Positions 33,886-44,109 of a DNA stretch of 64,000 nt are shown here, in pieces; the first letter of the stretch is position 1, and every line of letters starts with the position of its first letter. A program made the translations under genes and the position numbers. Origin of the DNA: Hofstenia miamia (Eukaryota > Xenacoelomorpha > Acoela). The stretch is taken from positions 2,519,289-2,583,288 of the forward strand of contig SCFE01000013.1 in the NCBI GenBank assembly GCA_004352715.1. Reading direction: 5' to 3'. Under the pieces are notes generated by a model. That model made no database searches. It saw only the letters and a program-made list of their open reading frames with translations, and was not told the DNA's origin.

Positions 33886-35794
33886 TGGAAAATCAAAAAA
33901 TTATTTCATTTCATGTTTTGTGTGTTAACTCTATACATTTTGTGTTTTTAATTAAATAAATCTATTGATATTATTTTTCCAAGTTGTAAAATGTAACGCA
34001 ATATTCAGTTTTTACAGAGATTGAGTTAAGGATGGTTGAATTTCTCCAGTGTGGGTAAGTTATTTTTATAATTAAATAATACGATTATGTGAAAATTGAT
34101 TTCTTGTGCATCTTTAAAGTGAATAAAAATTTTTGTTAGGGAAAACACAACATCTCTTATTGGTATAATGTGTAAATAAAATAAAATAAAATACAAAAGA
34201 AATAATTTACCAAAAAGAAGCTCTGTTTCCATCACATTGGCACTGGTGTGAGAGAGAATATGTATAATTCAAATAATGAAAAATGTGTTTGATATTTTTT
34301 TTACAAGTAGGTGATTTTGGTCAAATGTCATAGAACTAATCTCAAAATAGAAAATTGAGTTTATTGTAACATCCTCTACCTTGTAACATTGACTGTGTTA
34401 TTGCAGGTAAGGATTTACTAAATGTTACTGCTTGCTTAGTTTCTTCTATTATATTATGTAACCACAATTAACTATTCACTTTTTAGGTGACGAACCAAAG
34501 CAGTAACCTCTGTATCAATCTTCTAGTGGGCATCTGCCTGAAGCAGATCTCCACATCCAATTTCACCATTCCTTCCAATGCTTGAGTGCCACTTCTCAGC
34601 TCAATCAAGATAGCTTATGTGTACCCTACATTAGCTCAGTGCTTACTCAAGACAAGACACAACTCAACTTAATCTCTATTGTGTGAAAGTTTTATATCTG
34701 ATTGCAACCACTGTCACTAGTTGTTCATTCAATATTATATGTAGCCATTACCAAAATATATTGGCTTTATTAAATAAACAAATATCAAACAGCTTCCTAA
34801 CTTACATTTATAATTACTACATGTAAGGTCATTATTGGTTGATTATAGGTCACTTAATTTGGATCTGAAAATATATAAATGTATTCCCTAAGGTTTGGTT
34901 ATCCAACCATTTGTTGAAGGTTGATTATCTAATACATGTAGTTGGAAATGCTAGTCAGCTAATTGAGAGAAAAACCCCTACACCTAACTTAAGTGCACTT
35001 TCATGATCTGGCACAGAGACCCTTGAATCATTCCCTGTGATGGATCCAGACCACTACTAAGCACCTCTTGATTAGCTCAACATTGTACTAATAATCAAAC
35101 CATTAATAAGATGAAATAAATAGAATTCAGTGTAAAATTCTTTATCAATGCTTACAATAGTTTTAATTGTATTTATAGTAACTTGAAGAGAAGTTGATTT
35201 GAATTTAAATGTCTGCCAAGATGGCGGCTAAAAATAATGTAAGCAACAATTTGTTGAAAACGTTTTATCAACAGATACAATTATCTCTTTTTCGACACAT
35301 GTTATTTTCTTTGTTGCAATATACAAAATCAAACTGAAATAATCACACTTGATTTAATCATAATATTTTTTAATCACTTCTTTTTTGATCTTAATTCTTC
35401 TGTGACATTTTTGCAGCTTATTTCTGTTTTATGTTTTGGATGATGCTACATTATAAAATAAAATTGTTTGCTTTAAAAAAACAAAATTTACCAAAAATAT
35501 TATAACAAAGTAATTGAAAAGAAAAAATATTTTTAAAAGTTGATGTGTTGTTTTCAAAAAGTTTATATCTCCCCCATTCTCTTTGTTACAATTTCACGTC
35601 ATGTGGTTGGATAAATGACTAGATGTTGAAGTTGGTTTTAACATTGAATTAAACCTGCTTAACCATTCCCAAAAAGAACTCAGTACATAATTTTTAATTA
35701 TTTATTTGGTTGAAACTCTGATAAAATATTTTCACTTCCCAGCATACCTGTTTTTTGGAATAAACAAATTTTACACATTAATATATATTTGTTG
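33886..35794. other. Non-coding interval between penton-like genes and right inverted repeat
   Basis: AT-rich, with no gene I can support. The only notable item is a YY1-like motif with a short open frame at 35,210-35,255. Confidence 0.6.
35219..35229 (+). promoter_or_regulatory. YY1-type motif AAGATGGCGGC overlapping a start codon
   Basis: Exact match to the classical YY1 site, in a region otherwise almost devoid of CG. An upstream ATG at 35,210 and a donor-like gtaagc at 35,239 make it look like a first exon. Function is inference. Confidence 0.3.
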
Positions 35795-36352
35795 ATGTAT
35801 TATCTCTTTACATCATACATGTAAATTATATATATGCTTTTTATTAAAACTAAATTATATACATTTTTTGGTTTACAAATCTATTCACATTTAGGTTTTG
35901 TTTTTCCCATGCACACACTTTTTTGATTAAAACTAAAATATGAATGTTATTAAAAACTTAAATTGTTTTTTAATTGCTTTTGTTTCATTGCTACAATTGA
36001 CTAATGAGAATTATTTAGACGCAATAATTTTTTTAACTAACAATGCAAATTACAAATTACGCTTTTGTTTCATTGCTAAAATTGACTTACTAGAATTATT
36101 TTGACAATAATTTTTTTTAACTCATGTTGTGAATTACAAATTACAAACTTAAATTGATTGTAGACATTTTGCTATTGAATTTGTATCCCACTATATGCGT
36201 TTTCAAGTTTATACATTTAGAACAAAGGGTGGCATATATCATTGAATTGTGTGATACAAGCAATGTAAGAGTGGAACATTGTGTGATGCATACAATCACA
36301 TAAACAAGGCTTCTAAATCAAATGAAGTTGAACAATGTGGAAAAGTTGATAA

Positions 36353-36840
36353 AAGATGAATCAGTCACCAAATGTGTACAACCTCTAAAAAAACATGGAA
36401 AAGTTGATAAAAGCAGTGAAATTGGGAAAATCCATGTACAGTGTATGCAGCCATATAACATTATAAAAAGCAAGTAAGAGTGAAAAAACATGGAAAAGTC
36501 AATAAAAGATGAATCAGTCACCAAATTTATACAACCCAAAAAAATCAGATAAACCAAAAAGAAGTGTAAAGAAAAGATAGCCATATAAAAGTTGGTAAAA
36601 GATGAATCAGTCACCAAATGTGTACAACCTCTAAAAAAACATGGAAAAGTTGATAAAAGCAGTGAAATTGGGAAAATCCATGTACAGTGTATGCAGCCAT
36701 ATAACATTATAAAAACAAGTAAGAGTGAAAAAACATGGAAAAGTCGATAAAAGATGAATCAGTCACCAAATGTATTCAACCCAAAAAAATCAAATAAACC
36801 AAAAAGAATTGTAAAGAAAAGATTGCCATATAAAAACTAA
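36353..36840. repeat. Tandem duplication, period about 247 bp, in right inverted repeat
   Basis: Two near-identical units begin with agatgaatcagtcaccaaat at about 36,353 and 36,600. Part of the unit also appears in the left arm once, so the duplication arose in the right arm. Confidence 0.8.
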
Positions 36841-37373
36841 TATATAATAATTTTGTATATAGATTTTATTAATATAATTGCATGTAAACATTTTAGGAGG
36901 CGAATTTTGGTTTCATACATAACCCTCTTTCCAAAAATGTATGTTGCTTTTACTATGTATTACACATGGAACAAAATATTTCCCAGCAAAATGAGATAAG
37001 CATTGTATGTGCAATCATCTGAGATCATGGAAAAAACCAAAATGTAATGTGTGTGATAATGAGGTATATTAACAAAAATGAAATGTAATGTATGCAAACA
37101 ATTGTAACACATGATATAGCTGTGTATATTAACATGAAATGAAATTAGTCATTATATCAAAACAGTGTAAACTAAATTGGCCCCAACATGATGTTTGTGC
37201 ACCATGAAAATAAATCATCTTGTAAATGTCATGAATCATTGCAAAATCAACCCCCAAACATTAATGAGTCAATAATTACAATGCCACTAGATGGCATTGC
37301 AAACCCCCAGTCAATATATGCAATTCTTCAGAGAGCATGAGTCAGAGTGTCCAAAAGGTGGTATTTGTGGAAC
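36841..37373. other. Subterminal sequence of right inverted repeat, absent from left arm
   Basis: AT-rich, non-coding. The part from 37,100 on is similar to 53,560-53,860. Confidence 0.6.
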
Positions 37374-37397
37374 CAAGTCTGCCTTTATAATACTAGT

Positions 37398-37403
37398 CAC
37401 ATT
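37398..37403. repeat. Target-site duplication CACATT, right
   Basis: Exact copy of 21583-21588. Confidence 0.75.
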
Positions 37404-38809
37404 CACCAGGAGGCCCATTGTTACCATGGACCTAAACACATACTAAATTAGTAATAAAATATAAATTATGCCTGGTAATCCATGAGTGTATGTAGAGGGA
37501 TTGTAAGCAGAGTGGTGCAATGTTCAGTTTACATTTCAATTTCTTCCCAAATTGAGGCCATCACAGCAACATTACCTAAATAGGTTAAAAGTGCAATATA
37601 GTGACAATAAATACATATACCTTTGGAGGCAGGTTATTTTGAAACACATAGGTTATTAATATACACATCTGGTCTTCTAATACTATAAATTTTTTAATGT
37701 GCTAACAAAACTTGATTTGAAAGCTGAAAATGTCTGCATCTCCAAAAAAAATTGTGAATAGTTGTTTAAAATATCTATAAAATTTATAGCCCCTCAAGAT
37801 TTATGATAGGCTAATTTCATTCTTTTAAAATGTCTATATATGGTAATATTTAATAATATTAGTAATACTGGGTTTATTATATAATCAAAAAATTTAAAAT
37901 GTATGTTTACAAAAAAGTCAAACAAAAGGAAACAAATTTCTGTCATGGTAAAATTGAAAATTTAGCACAACCCGCATCCAGGATGTTGTAAAAGAAACCT
38001 TAAAAATCAATCAGTTGAATTTTAGCAAAAACACTGTAAATCTGTTTTGCTGGGAACCTGTCAATCAGTCAAAGTACACTGAAAATCAATTAGTTGATTT
38101 TTTGCAAAACACTTTAAAAAAATGTTTCTGCAGGAACCTGTCAATCAGTCAAAGTACTTGCATGAAAAGCATTTGCTTTAAAGTTTCCCCAAAATTAATT
38201 AGTGGCAAACCCATTTTAGATTTGTCAAGTGTTACTAGTTTTATCCAGGTATTATTACTAATTGGCTATTTAAATTGTTTTCTCATCCAATCAAAACTCT
38301 ATTTTTCCAGAGTGATTTTTTAAAAAATATTTATTATCACTCTATCCTAACTTTTCATTAAAATTAGTTTGTTTTATTTCAATGTTTTGCCTTTTACTTT
38401 AAAATATCTTTCACCAATGTATCTGATTTTTTATCAAGTTGGAATTCCCAGTTTAAAGAAACCATCAAGGACAATCTTTATAGAAACAAATCAGATATTT
38501 CCTTTGATGAATCTATGTAAGTCATTATATTATACATTCATAAATCTTTTAAAATCTAAAAACATTTATTATGTACTGTTGTGTATTAAGATAAGATAAG
38601 ATAATCTATATTCATTTGAATTTTTTGTACTTTTGTGTATAAAATTTATTAAAACAAATGTTTTTTACAATGTGAGTCATTATATTACATTTCATAAATT
38701 TTTTCACAGTATTAAACAAATGTTTTTAGCTTCAAAATATATCTTCACAAATTTTTGACAAGTGGTAACAAAATTTTGAGAATCAATTTAAGGAAATGAT
38801 GAAAAGTTA
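37404..38809. other. AT-rich interval after the Polinton
   Basis: No gene recognised. A 26-bp word (ggaacctgtcaatcagtcaa and onward) is repeated at about 38,054 and 38,133. Confidence 0.6.
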
Positions 38810-39285
38810 TGATAAAACTAGTAATAACTGAGGCAAGGATGTGGGAATGTCTGTGATTAGATTGTGTACTTTGGCTGTCTGTGTATCTCTGAGGTCATTG
38901 GAACATATTCTCTTTTGTTATATTTATTGGCAAATACATTTGTTTGTAGTCTATTGTTTAAATGTAATCAATTTGTCTACTTGCTTATTTACATGGTCTA
39001 ATTTAGTTTACATACTTTTTTTATTACCATACATGATATTGGAAATATCACATTAATTTAGTTTACATACTTATTTTACATACTTGTTTTTTTATTAACA
39101 TACATGACATTGGAAATACCACATTAATTTAGTTTAAATACTTATTTTACATTGGATGTGGAAATTGCCAGGGGCATTGTAGTGATGTCATGGTGTGTTG
39201 ACTCATTAAACAACTCAATCTATATATTCAAACAAATTGTGAGATAAAATCATTATTTTTCTTCTACACAAATTCATTTTTCTTA

Positions 39286-39591
39286 TGGCAATGTCTGTTG
39301 AAACCATAGCCTCTGGTTCACTTGGCAATCTATTTGACAAGTTATGTACAACTCCACCACCAGCCTCCAACTATAATCCACTAACACAAGAGATGATGGT
39401 CCCTCCTCCTGGACCTGTAAAAGACAAATGCAAAGCTCATCACAAGTGAGGACGTCCTGCAATTAATAATGCAATTGTCTTCCCAATCTCCAACACTAGT
39501 GAAGACAACAATGTTTTAAAATGTTTAAATGATGTCAATTCCCAGTCATCACAATGTATTTTTTCAACTGTGAGTCCTGCTAGTGAACTTC
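39286..39591 (+). pseudogene. Unrecognised protein in left arm (copy of 45,210-45,533)
   Basis: Encodes MAMSVETIASGSLGNLFDKL and, after a TGA near 39,447, NNAIVFPISNTSEDNNVLK and SQSSQCIFSTVSPASEL, then the single-N join. Same protein as on the minus strand of the right arm. Confidence 0.5.
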
Positions 39592-39610
39592 NTTCATAGT
39601 TTTGTGGATA

Positions 39611-39850
39611 TCAATAACCATAATCAAGTAAATTTTCCACAGGTTGAGAAATTAAATGATTTAAAAACTTGCAGTTCATTCTATCACATGCCCAAAACAC
39701 TGTTTCCTTTCTACACAATAAATTCAGAAATTCAATAAAAATAATCATTTGTTCATTTATTAGGTTTCCTTCTGTAAATGCAATGTGATGGAAATTGCAT
39801 TTGTACCAGTTGAAAGCTTTCTGAATGCTGTGTGGTAGACAGGAAAACAT
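39611..39850 (-). CDS. Unrecognised short ORF in left arm, segment b
   Basis: About 79 codons, MFSCLPHSIQKAFNWYKC, then LLCRKETVFWACDRMNCKF and NHLISQPVENLL. The same DNA at about 44,520-44,750 in the right arm is interrupted. It is Cys-rich and no family is recognised; it may be part of a longer spliced gene on the arms. Confidence 0.3.
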   Translation of the reverse strand: MFSCLPHSIQKAFNWYKCNFHHIAFTEGNLINEQMIIFIEFLNLLCRKETVFWACDRMNCKFLNHLISQPVENLLDYGY

Positions 39851-40472
39851 TTCCTTTGAATGCCATACTGTGATTACATATAATTTTTATCCAACAAAAT
39901 TAACATTTCTTTAATATAGTAAATGCTTTGAAAAACACATTATATTTCATACAAGGCGTCATGGTGAATAAATTAACAACCAACTCTGTGATTAGAAATC
40001 TAGAGAGAGAGAGTGATTAATAAATTGTAATCAAGTTAAAACAACAATAAAATTTAAATAGAATTTTGATGTGTTACCTCTCAGACAATTTTGTTATACT
40101 TGCTTTTGTCAAAAATAATTTGATAAATCACTGATATTTTACTTCAGTTTGTAATTATAATAATGATAAATGAATGAATATCACTTAAAAGAAACTAAAT
40201 TTTGATAATTTCATAAACCATTAATTTTTACTTTTGCTTGGAAAAATNATAATGGTGTTTATTATTTTCTGCCTAAATGCTATGTCAGTGCATTGGGTCA
40301 AAATTACAAGGTTTTGATCAATAAGAAACTTTTCCGCAAAGATGACATGGGGATTGGAAACAGTGCTATTACAAAACATATTGTATTACAGCTTAGTAAA
40401 TAGAAAATGTATAGTTTTGCTTTCACAGATGCATTCTACATGTACTAGTTAATATGTTTGATAAATTAATAA

Positions 40473-40932
40473 NNNNNNNNNNNNNNNNNNNNNNNNNNNN
40501 NNNNNNNNNNNNNNNNNNNNNNNNNNNNNNNNNNNNNNNNNNNNNNNNNNNNNNNNNNNNNNNNNNNNNNNNNNNNNNNNNNNNNNNNNNNNNNNNNNNN
40601 NNNNNNNNNNNNNNNNNNNNNNNNNNNNNNNNNNNNNNNNNNNNNNNNNNNNNNNNNNNNNNNNNNNNNNNNNNNNNNNNNNNNNNNNNNNNNNNNNNNN
40701 NNNNNNNNNNNNNNNNNNNNNNNNNNNNNNNNNNNNNNNNNNNNNNNNNNNNNNNNNNNNNNNNNNNNNNNNNNNNNNNNNNNNNNNNNNNNNNNNNNNN
40801 NNNNNNNNNNNNNNNNNNNNNNNNNNNNNNNNNNNNNNNNNNNNNNNNNNNNNNNNNNNNNNNNNNNNNNNNNNNNNNNNNNNNNNNNNNNNNNNNNNNN
40901 NNNNNNNNNNNNNNNNNNNNNNNNNNNNNNNN
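40473..40932. other. 460-base assembly gap
   Basis: Ns between the left arm and the Gag-bearing fragment. Confidence 0.95.
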
Positions 40933-42666
40933 TTTCTTAGTGTTCGGTTTAGTTTATGTCTGTGTTTTACCTGTTACCAATCTGTTTTTGTCTCAGTGCT
41001 TTATGTGTTGGATTTATTACCAAGTATCACCGTAATCTCACATTTGGGTTTGGATTCTATGATTGTTATGAGCTGTGTGTTTCTTCTGTGATTGGGAAGT
41101 GCTCCCAAGTGCCTGTTGGTATAGTTATTCTTTCTTGTTATTTTTTTTGTAGATCAATGGATTCAAATCGCACAGTTACTTATTCTCCTACTTTTGGGAC
41201 TCCTCTGAGTGTCCCCTGTGTAAGCGCTGGCAACCAGGACGTTGCCCCTTGCACCATTGGATCGTTGTTGAACTTCTGCCCTCAGACTTCTCCCATTCTG
41301 ACGTAGTCTCAACGTCAAGATCATCTGGCTTCAACTAGTCCATATGCCCGTGAAGGTACCAGCAGCCCTGACATTCAGCAATGGCTTCACAGAGTTTTAA
41401 ATACCCAAAATGCTCCTCCCATTCCGTTTTGGCCCACTCATCGCACTGACAACGTAATAAACTCTTTGCCCTGGTTTGATACTCAACAGATGGAAATCAA
41501 GCATTTGAAAGATGCTTTGTTGCTTCAAGCCGAACTGAATACTCAGCATGTTGCGTATCAGAAGATGGAGATGAGAATGTTAGAATCAACCATTGCCTTA
41601 GAATTACAAATTCATGAGTTGAAAAATCAAATGGCTAAGTCAGAAGAAGCTAACCTCCTGAAACTCCCCGTTGATGAATTCGTAACGCATGCAACATTAA
41701 ATGAAGCTTTAGGGGATTTGGCTGATACAATAACTGATAAGTTTGCCCATATGCTTCAAGGCAGAGCTGAAACCCCTGTTCTTGTGAATGTTCCTACACC
41801 GTCTCAGCATAATGGAAGTAGAAGTATGGTTCCTCCTCCNTTGCCTTAGAATTACAAATTCATGAGTTGAAAAATCAAATGGCTAAGTCAGAAGAAGCTA
41901 ACCTCCTGAAACTCCCCGTTGATAAATTCGTCACGCATGCAACATTAAATGAAGCTTTAGGGGATTTGGCTGATATGATAACTGATAAGTTTGCCCATAT
42001 GCTTCAAGGCAGAGCTGAAACCCCTGTTCTTGTGAATGTTCCTACACTGTCTCAGCATAATGGAAGTAGAAGTATGGTTCCTCCTCCTCCAGTGTCATCT
42101 TGTGCACACCCATTTGTGTCATCTACTCCCACGTTTACGCAAGCATCTATTGCTACCATTGCTACTCCTAATCAAGATTGAGAGCGCACCCTGAAAAGTT
42201 TCGTGCAACTGCCGCCTTGTGTTTCTGCAATTTCTGCACAAACTAGCTCAAAGGAACATACTTCAGATGCTTTGAGTCCAGTTGCTGGTAGTACCTCAGA
42301 TCGGAGACCTCGATTTTGTCATTTGATTCTTCCCGTCGAGACTCCCGGAAAATACCAGTGCACAGTAAGCACTCAGTTTTACCTAAGTTCACGGGACAAA
42401 TCGACGCAGTCTCACAATCTTTTGAAGAATGGTTTTTCTTATTCGAGCTTCACATGAAGCAATACAAGACCTCTCAAGAGGACGCTGTATCGCAATTCCC
42501 TCTGTATTTGAATGGGCTTGCCTATAATCAATACATGAGGTTGGATTGAACTATCAAGACTGATTATCAATTATTATTAAGATTTTTTGAGGATCATTAC
42601 AAGGCTCCTCATATAAAACATCAGTACAAAACGCTGCTTTGCGATATGTCTTTTAAGCGAGGAGAC
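40933..42666 (+). pseudogene. LTR-retrotransposon Gag remnant
   Basis: Begins near ATG 41157 (MDSNRTVTYSPTFGTPL). A central helical, coiled-coil-like part (MEIKHLKDALLLQAELNTQH, LELQIHELKNQMAKSEEANL) is followed by a Ser/Pro-rich linker. Then comes a Retrotrans_gag-like capsid segment: KFTGQIDAVSQSFEEWFFLF, LYLNGLAYNQYMRLD, LLLRFFEDHYKA. The W...F...L.G.A.Y pattern is that of Ty3-type Gag capsid domains. Frameshifts near 42,300 and a TGA at 42,547; the sequence ends at a 1,000-N gap, where protease and reverse transcriptase would lie. A copy of 41,600-41,838 repeats at 41,841-42,080 after a single N. Confidence 0.65.
41841..42080 (+). repeat. Near-identical copy of Gag segment 41,600-41,838
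   Basis: Few differences (for example gatgaattcgtaacg/gataaattcgtcacg), joined by a single N at 41,840. Probably two alleles or copies stitched together. Confidence 0.8.
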
Positions 42667-43666
42667 NNNNNNNNNNNNNNNNNNNNNNNNNNNNNNNNNN
42701 NNNNNNNNNNNNNNNNNNNNNNNNNNNNNNNNNNNNNNNNNNNNNNNNNNNNNNNNNNNNNNNNNNNNNNNNNNNNNNNNNNNNNNNNNNNNNNNNNNNN
42801 NNNNNNNNNNNNNNNNNNNNNNNNNNNNNNNNNNNNNNNNNNNNNNNNNNNNNNNNNNNNNNNNNNNNNNNNNNNNNNNNNNNNNNNNNNNNNNNNNNNN
42901 NNNNNNNNNNNNNNNNNNNNNNNNNNNNNNNNNNNNNNNNNNNNNNNNNNNNNNNNNNNNNNNNNNNNNNNNNNNNNNNNNNNNNNNNNNNNNNNNNNNN
43001 NNNNNNNNNNNNNNNNNNNNNNNNNNNNNNNNNNNNNNNNNNNNNNNNNNNNNNNNNNNNNNNNNNNNNNNNNNNNNNNNNNNNNNNNNNNNNNNNNNNN
43101 NNNNNNNNNNNNNNNNNNNNNNNNNNNNNNNNNNNNNNNNNNNNNNNNNNNNNNNNNNNNNNNNNNNNNNNNNNNNNNNNNNNNNNNNNNNNNNNNNNNN
43201 NNNNNNNNNNNNNNNNNNNNNNNNNNNNNNNNNNNNNNNNNNNNNNNNNNNNNNNNNNNNNNNNNNNNNNNNNNNNNNNNNNNNNNNNNNNNNNNNNNNN
43301 NNNNNNNNNNNNNNNNNNNNNNNNNNNNNNNNNNNNNNNNNNNNNNNNNNNNNNNNNNNNNNNNNNNNNNNNNNNNNNNNNNNNNNNNNNNNNNNNNNNN
43401 NNNNNNNNNNNNNNNNNNNNNNNNNNNNNNNNNNNNNNNNNNNNNNNNNNNNNNNNNNNNNNNNNNNNNNNNNNNNNNNNNNNNNNNNNNNNNNNNNNNN
43501 NNNNNNNNNNNNNNNNNNNNNNNNNNNNNNNNNNNNNNNNNNNNNNNNNNNNNNNNNNNNNNNNNNNNNNNNNNNNNNNNNNNNNNNNNNNNNNNNNNNN
43601 NNNNNNNNNNNNNNNNNNNNNNNNNNNNNNNNNNNNNNNNNNNNNNNNNNNNNNNNNNNNNNNNNN
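42667..43666. other. 1,000-base assembly gap
   Basis: Exactly 1,000 Ns; nominal size. Confidence 0.95.
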
Positions 43667-44109
43667 AATAAATGTAGATAGTTGTTGTAATGCTTTAATA
43701 TATTTTTACCCAAATGAAATATCCCAAAGGTAAGTAATTTTTTTTGAAAGAACAAAATAAATCACTAAGAGGGAAATTGAATATCCCAAAGGTAAGTAAT
43801 TTTTTTTGAAAGGACAAAATAAATCACCAAAAGGCAAATAAAATATCCAAGCATAACAAATTTTAATGTCTACTCAACAAAATCTTGAATGTTACAATAT
43901 AAAATAATGAGTGTCTATGAATGTAATTTTTTTCACAATAACTTGTATTTAAAGGAATAATGTTTATTGGTTATTGTTAAAAGTATAAGATATCATTAAA
44001 AATAATGTACAAAACCTCTATAAAATGATTGTAACCAACATAGTTTATTTCAAAAATACATTTTGAAAAGTAGTTAGTGAAATTACTCCTTACACTTTGG
44101 TCAAAATGT
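43667..44109. other. AT-rich interval with short tandem duplication
   Basis: A segment aatatcccaaaggtaagtaa with its continuation occurs twice in tandem (about 43,719 and 43,781). No coding signal. Confidence 0.6.

Larger units (their letters stand above)
21589..37397 (+). mobile_element. Polinton/Maverick-type virus-like transposon (capsid module only)
   Basis: Bounds: the left end starts AGTAGTATTATAAAGG at 21589 and the right end at 37397 is its inverse with one change (CCTTTATAATACTAGT). Both ends are flanked by the same 6-bp word CACATT (21583-21588, 37398-37403), the target duplication length known for Polintons, and the left end begins AG as is typical. Length is 15.8 kb including gaps, within the usual 15-20 kb. 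Contents in order on +: packaging ATPase, small protein, pX-like protein, capsid protein, unknown HD-motif protein, cysteine protease, two penton-like genes. No polymerase or integrase is seen; a 1,000-base gap (23827-24826) could hide one. All genes are broken, so it is an old endogenous copy. Confidence 0.85.
35795..37397 (-). repeat. Right terminal inverted repeat, expanded by insertion
   Basis: Inverse of the left arm at 35,795-36,480 and again at 37,374-37,397. Between them lie a tandem duplication (36,353-36,840) and about 530 bases absent from the left arm. The subterminal part, 37,100-37,394, is also similar, in the same orientation, to 53,560-53,879. Confidence 0.75.
38810..40472 (+). 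repeat. Left arm of a large inverted duplication
   Basis: Matches 44,110-45,960 in reverse complement with visible divergence. Order differs: segments a (38,810-39,591), b (39,597-40,247) and c (40,249-40,472) correspond on the right to a', c', b'. Single Ns at 39,592 and 40,248 mark the joins, so b and c are probably mis-ordered here. Confidence 0.8.

Noticed and set aside
36318-36707. 129-codon minus-strand open frame with internal protein repeats
   Set aside because: It is a by-product of the 247-bp tandem duplication in the inverted repeat.
38841-39056. 71-codon hydrophobic open frame, also in the right arm at 45,691-45,888
   Set aside because: Conserved only as far as the DNA arms are similar; no codon-level evidence of selection and no family.
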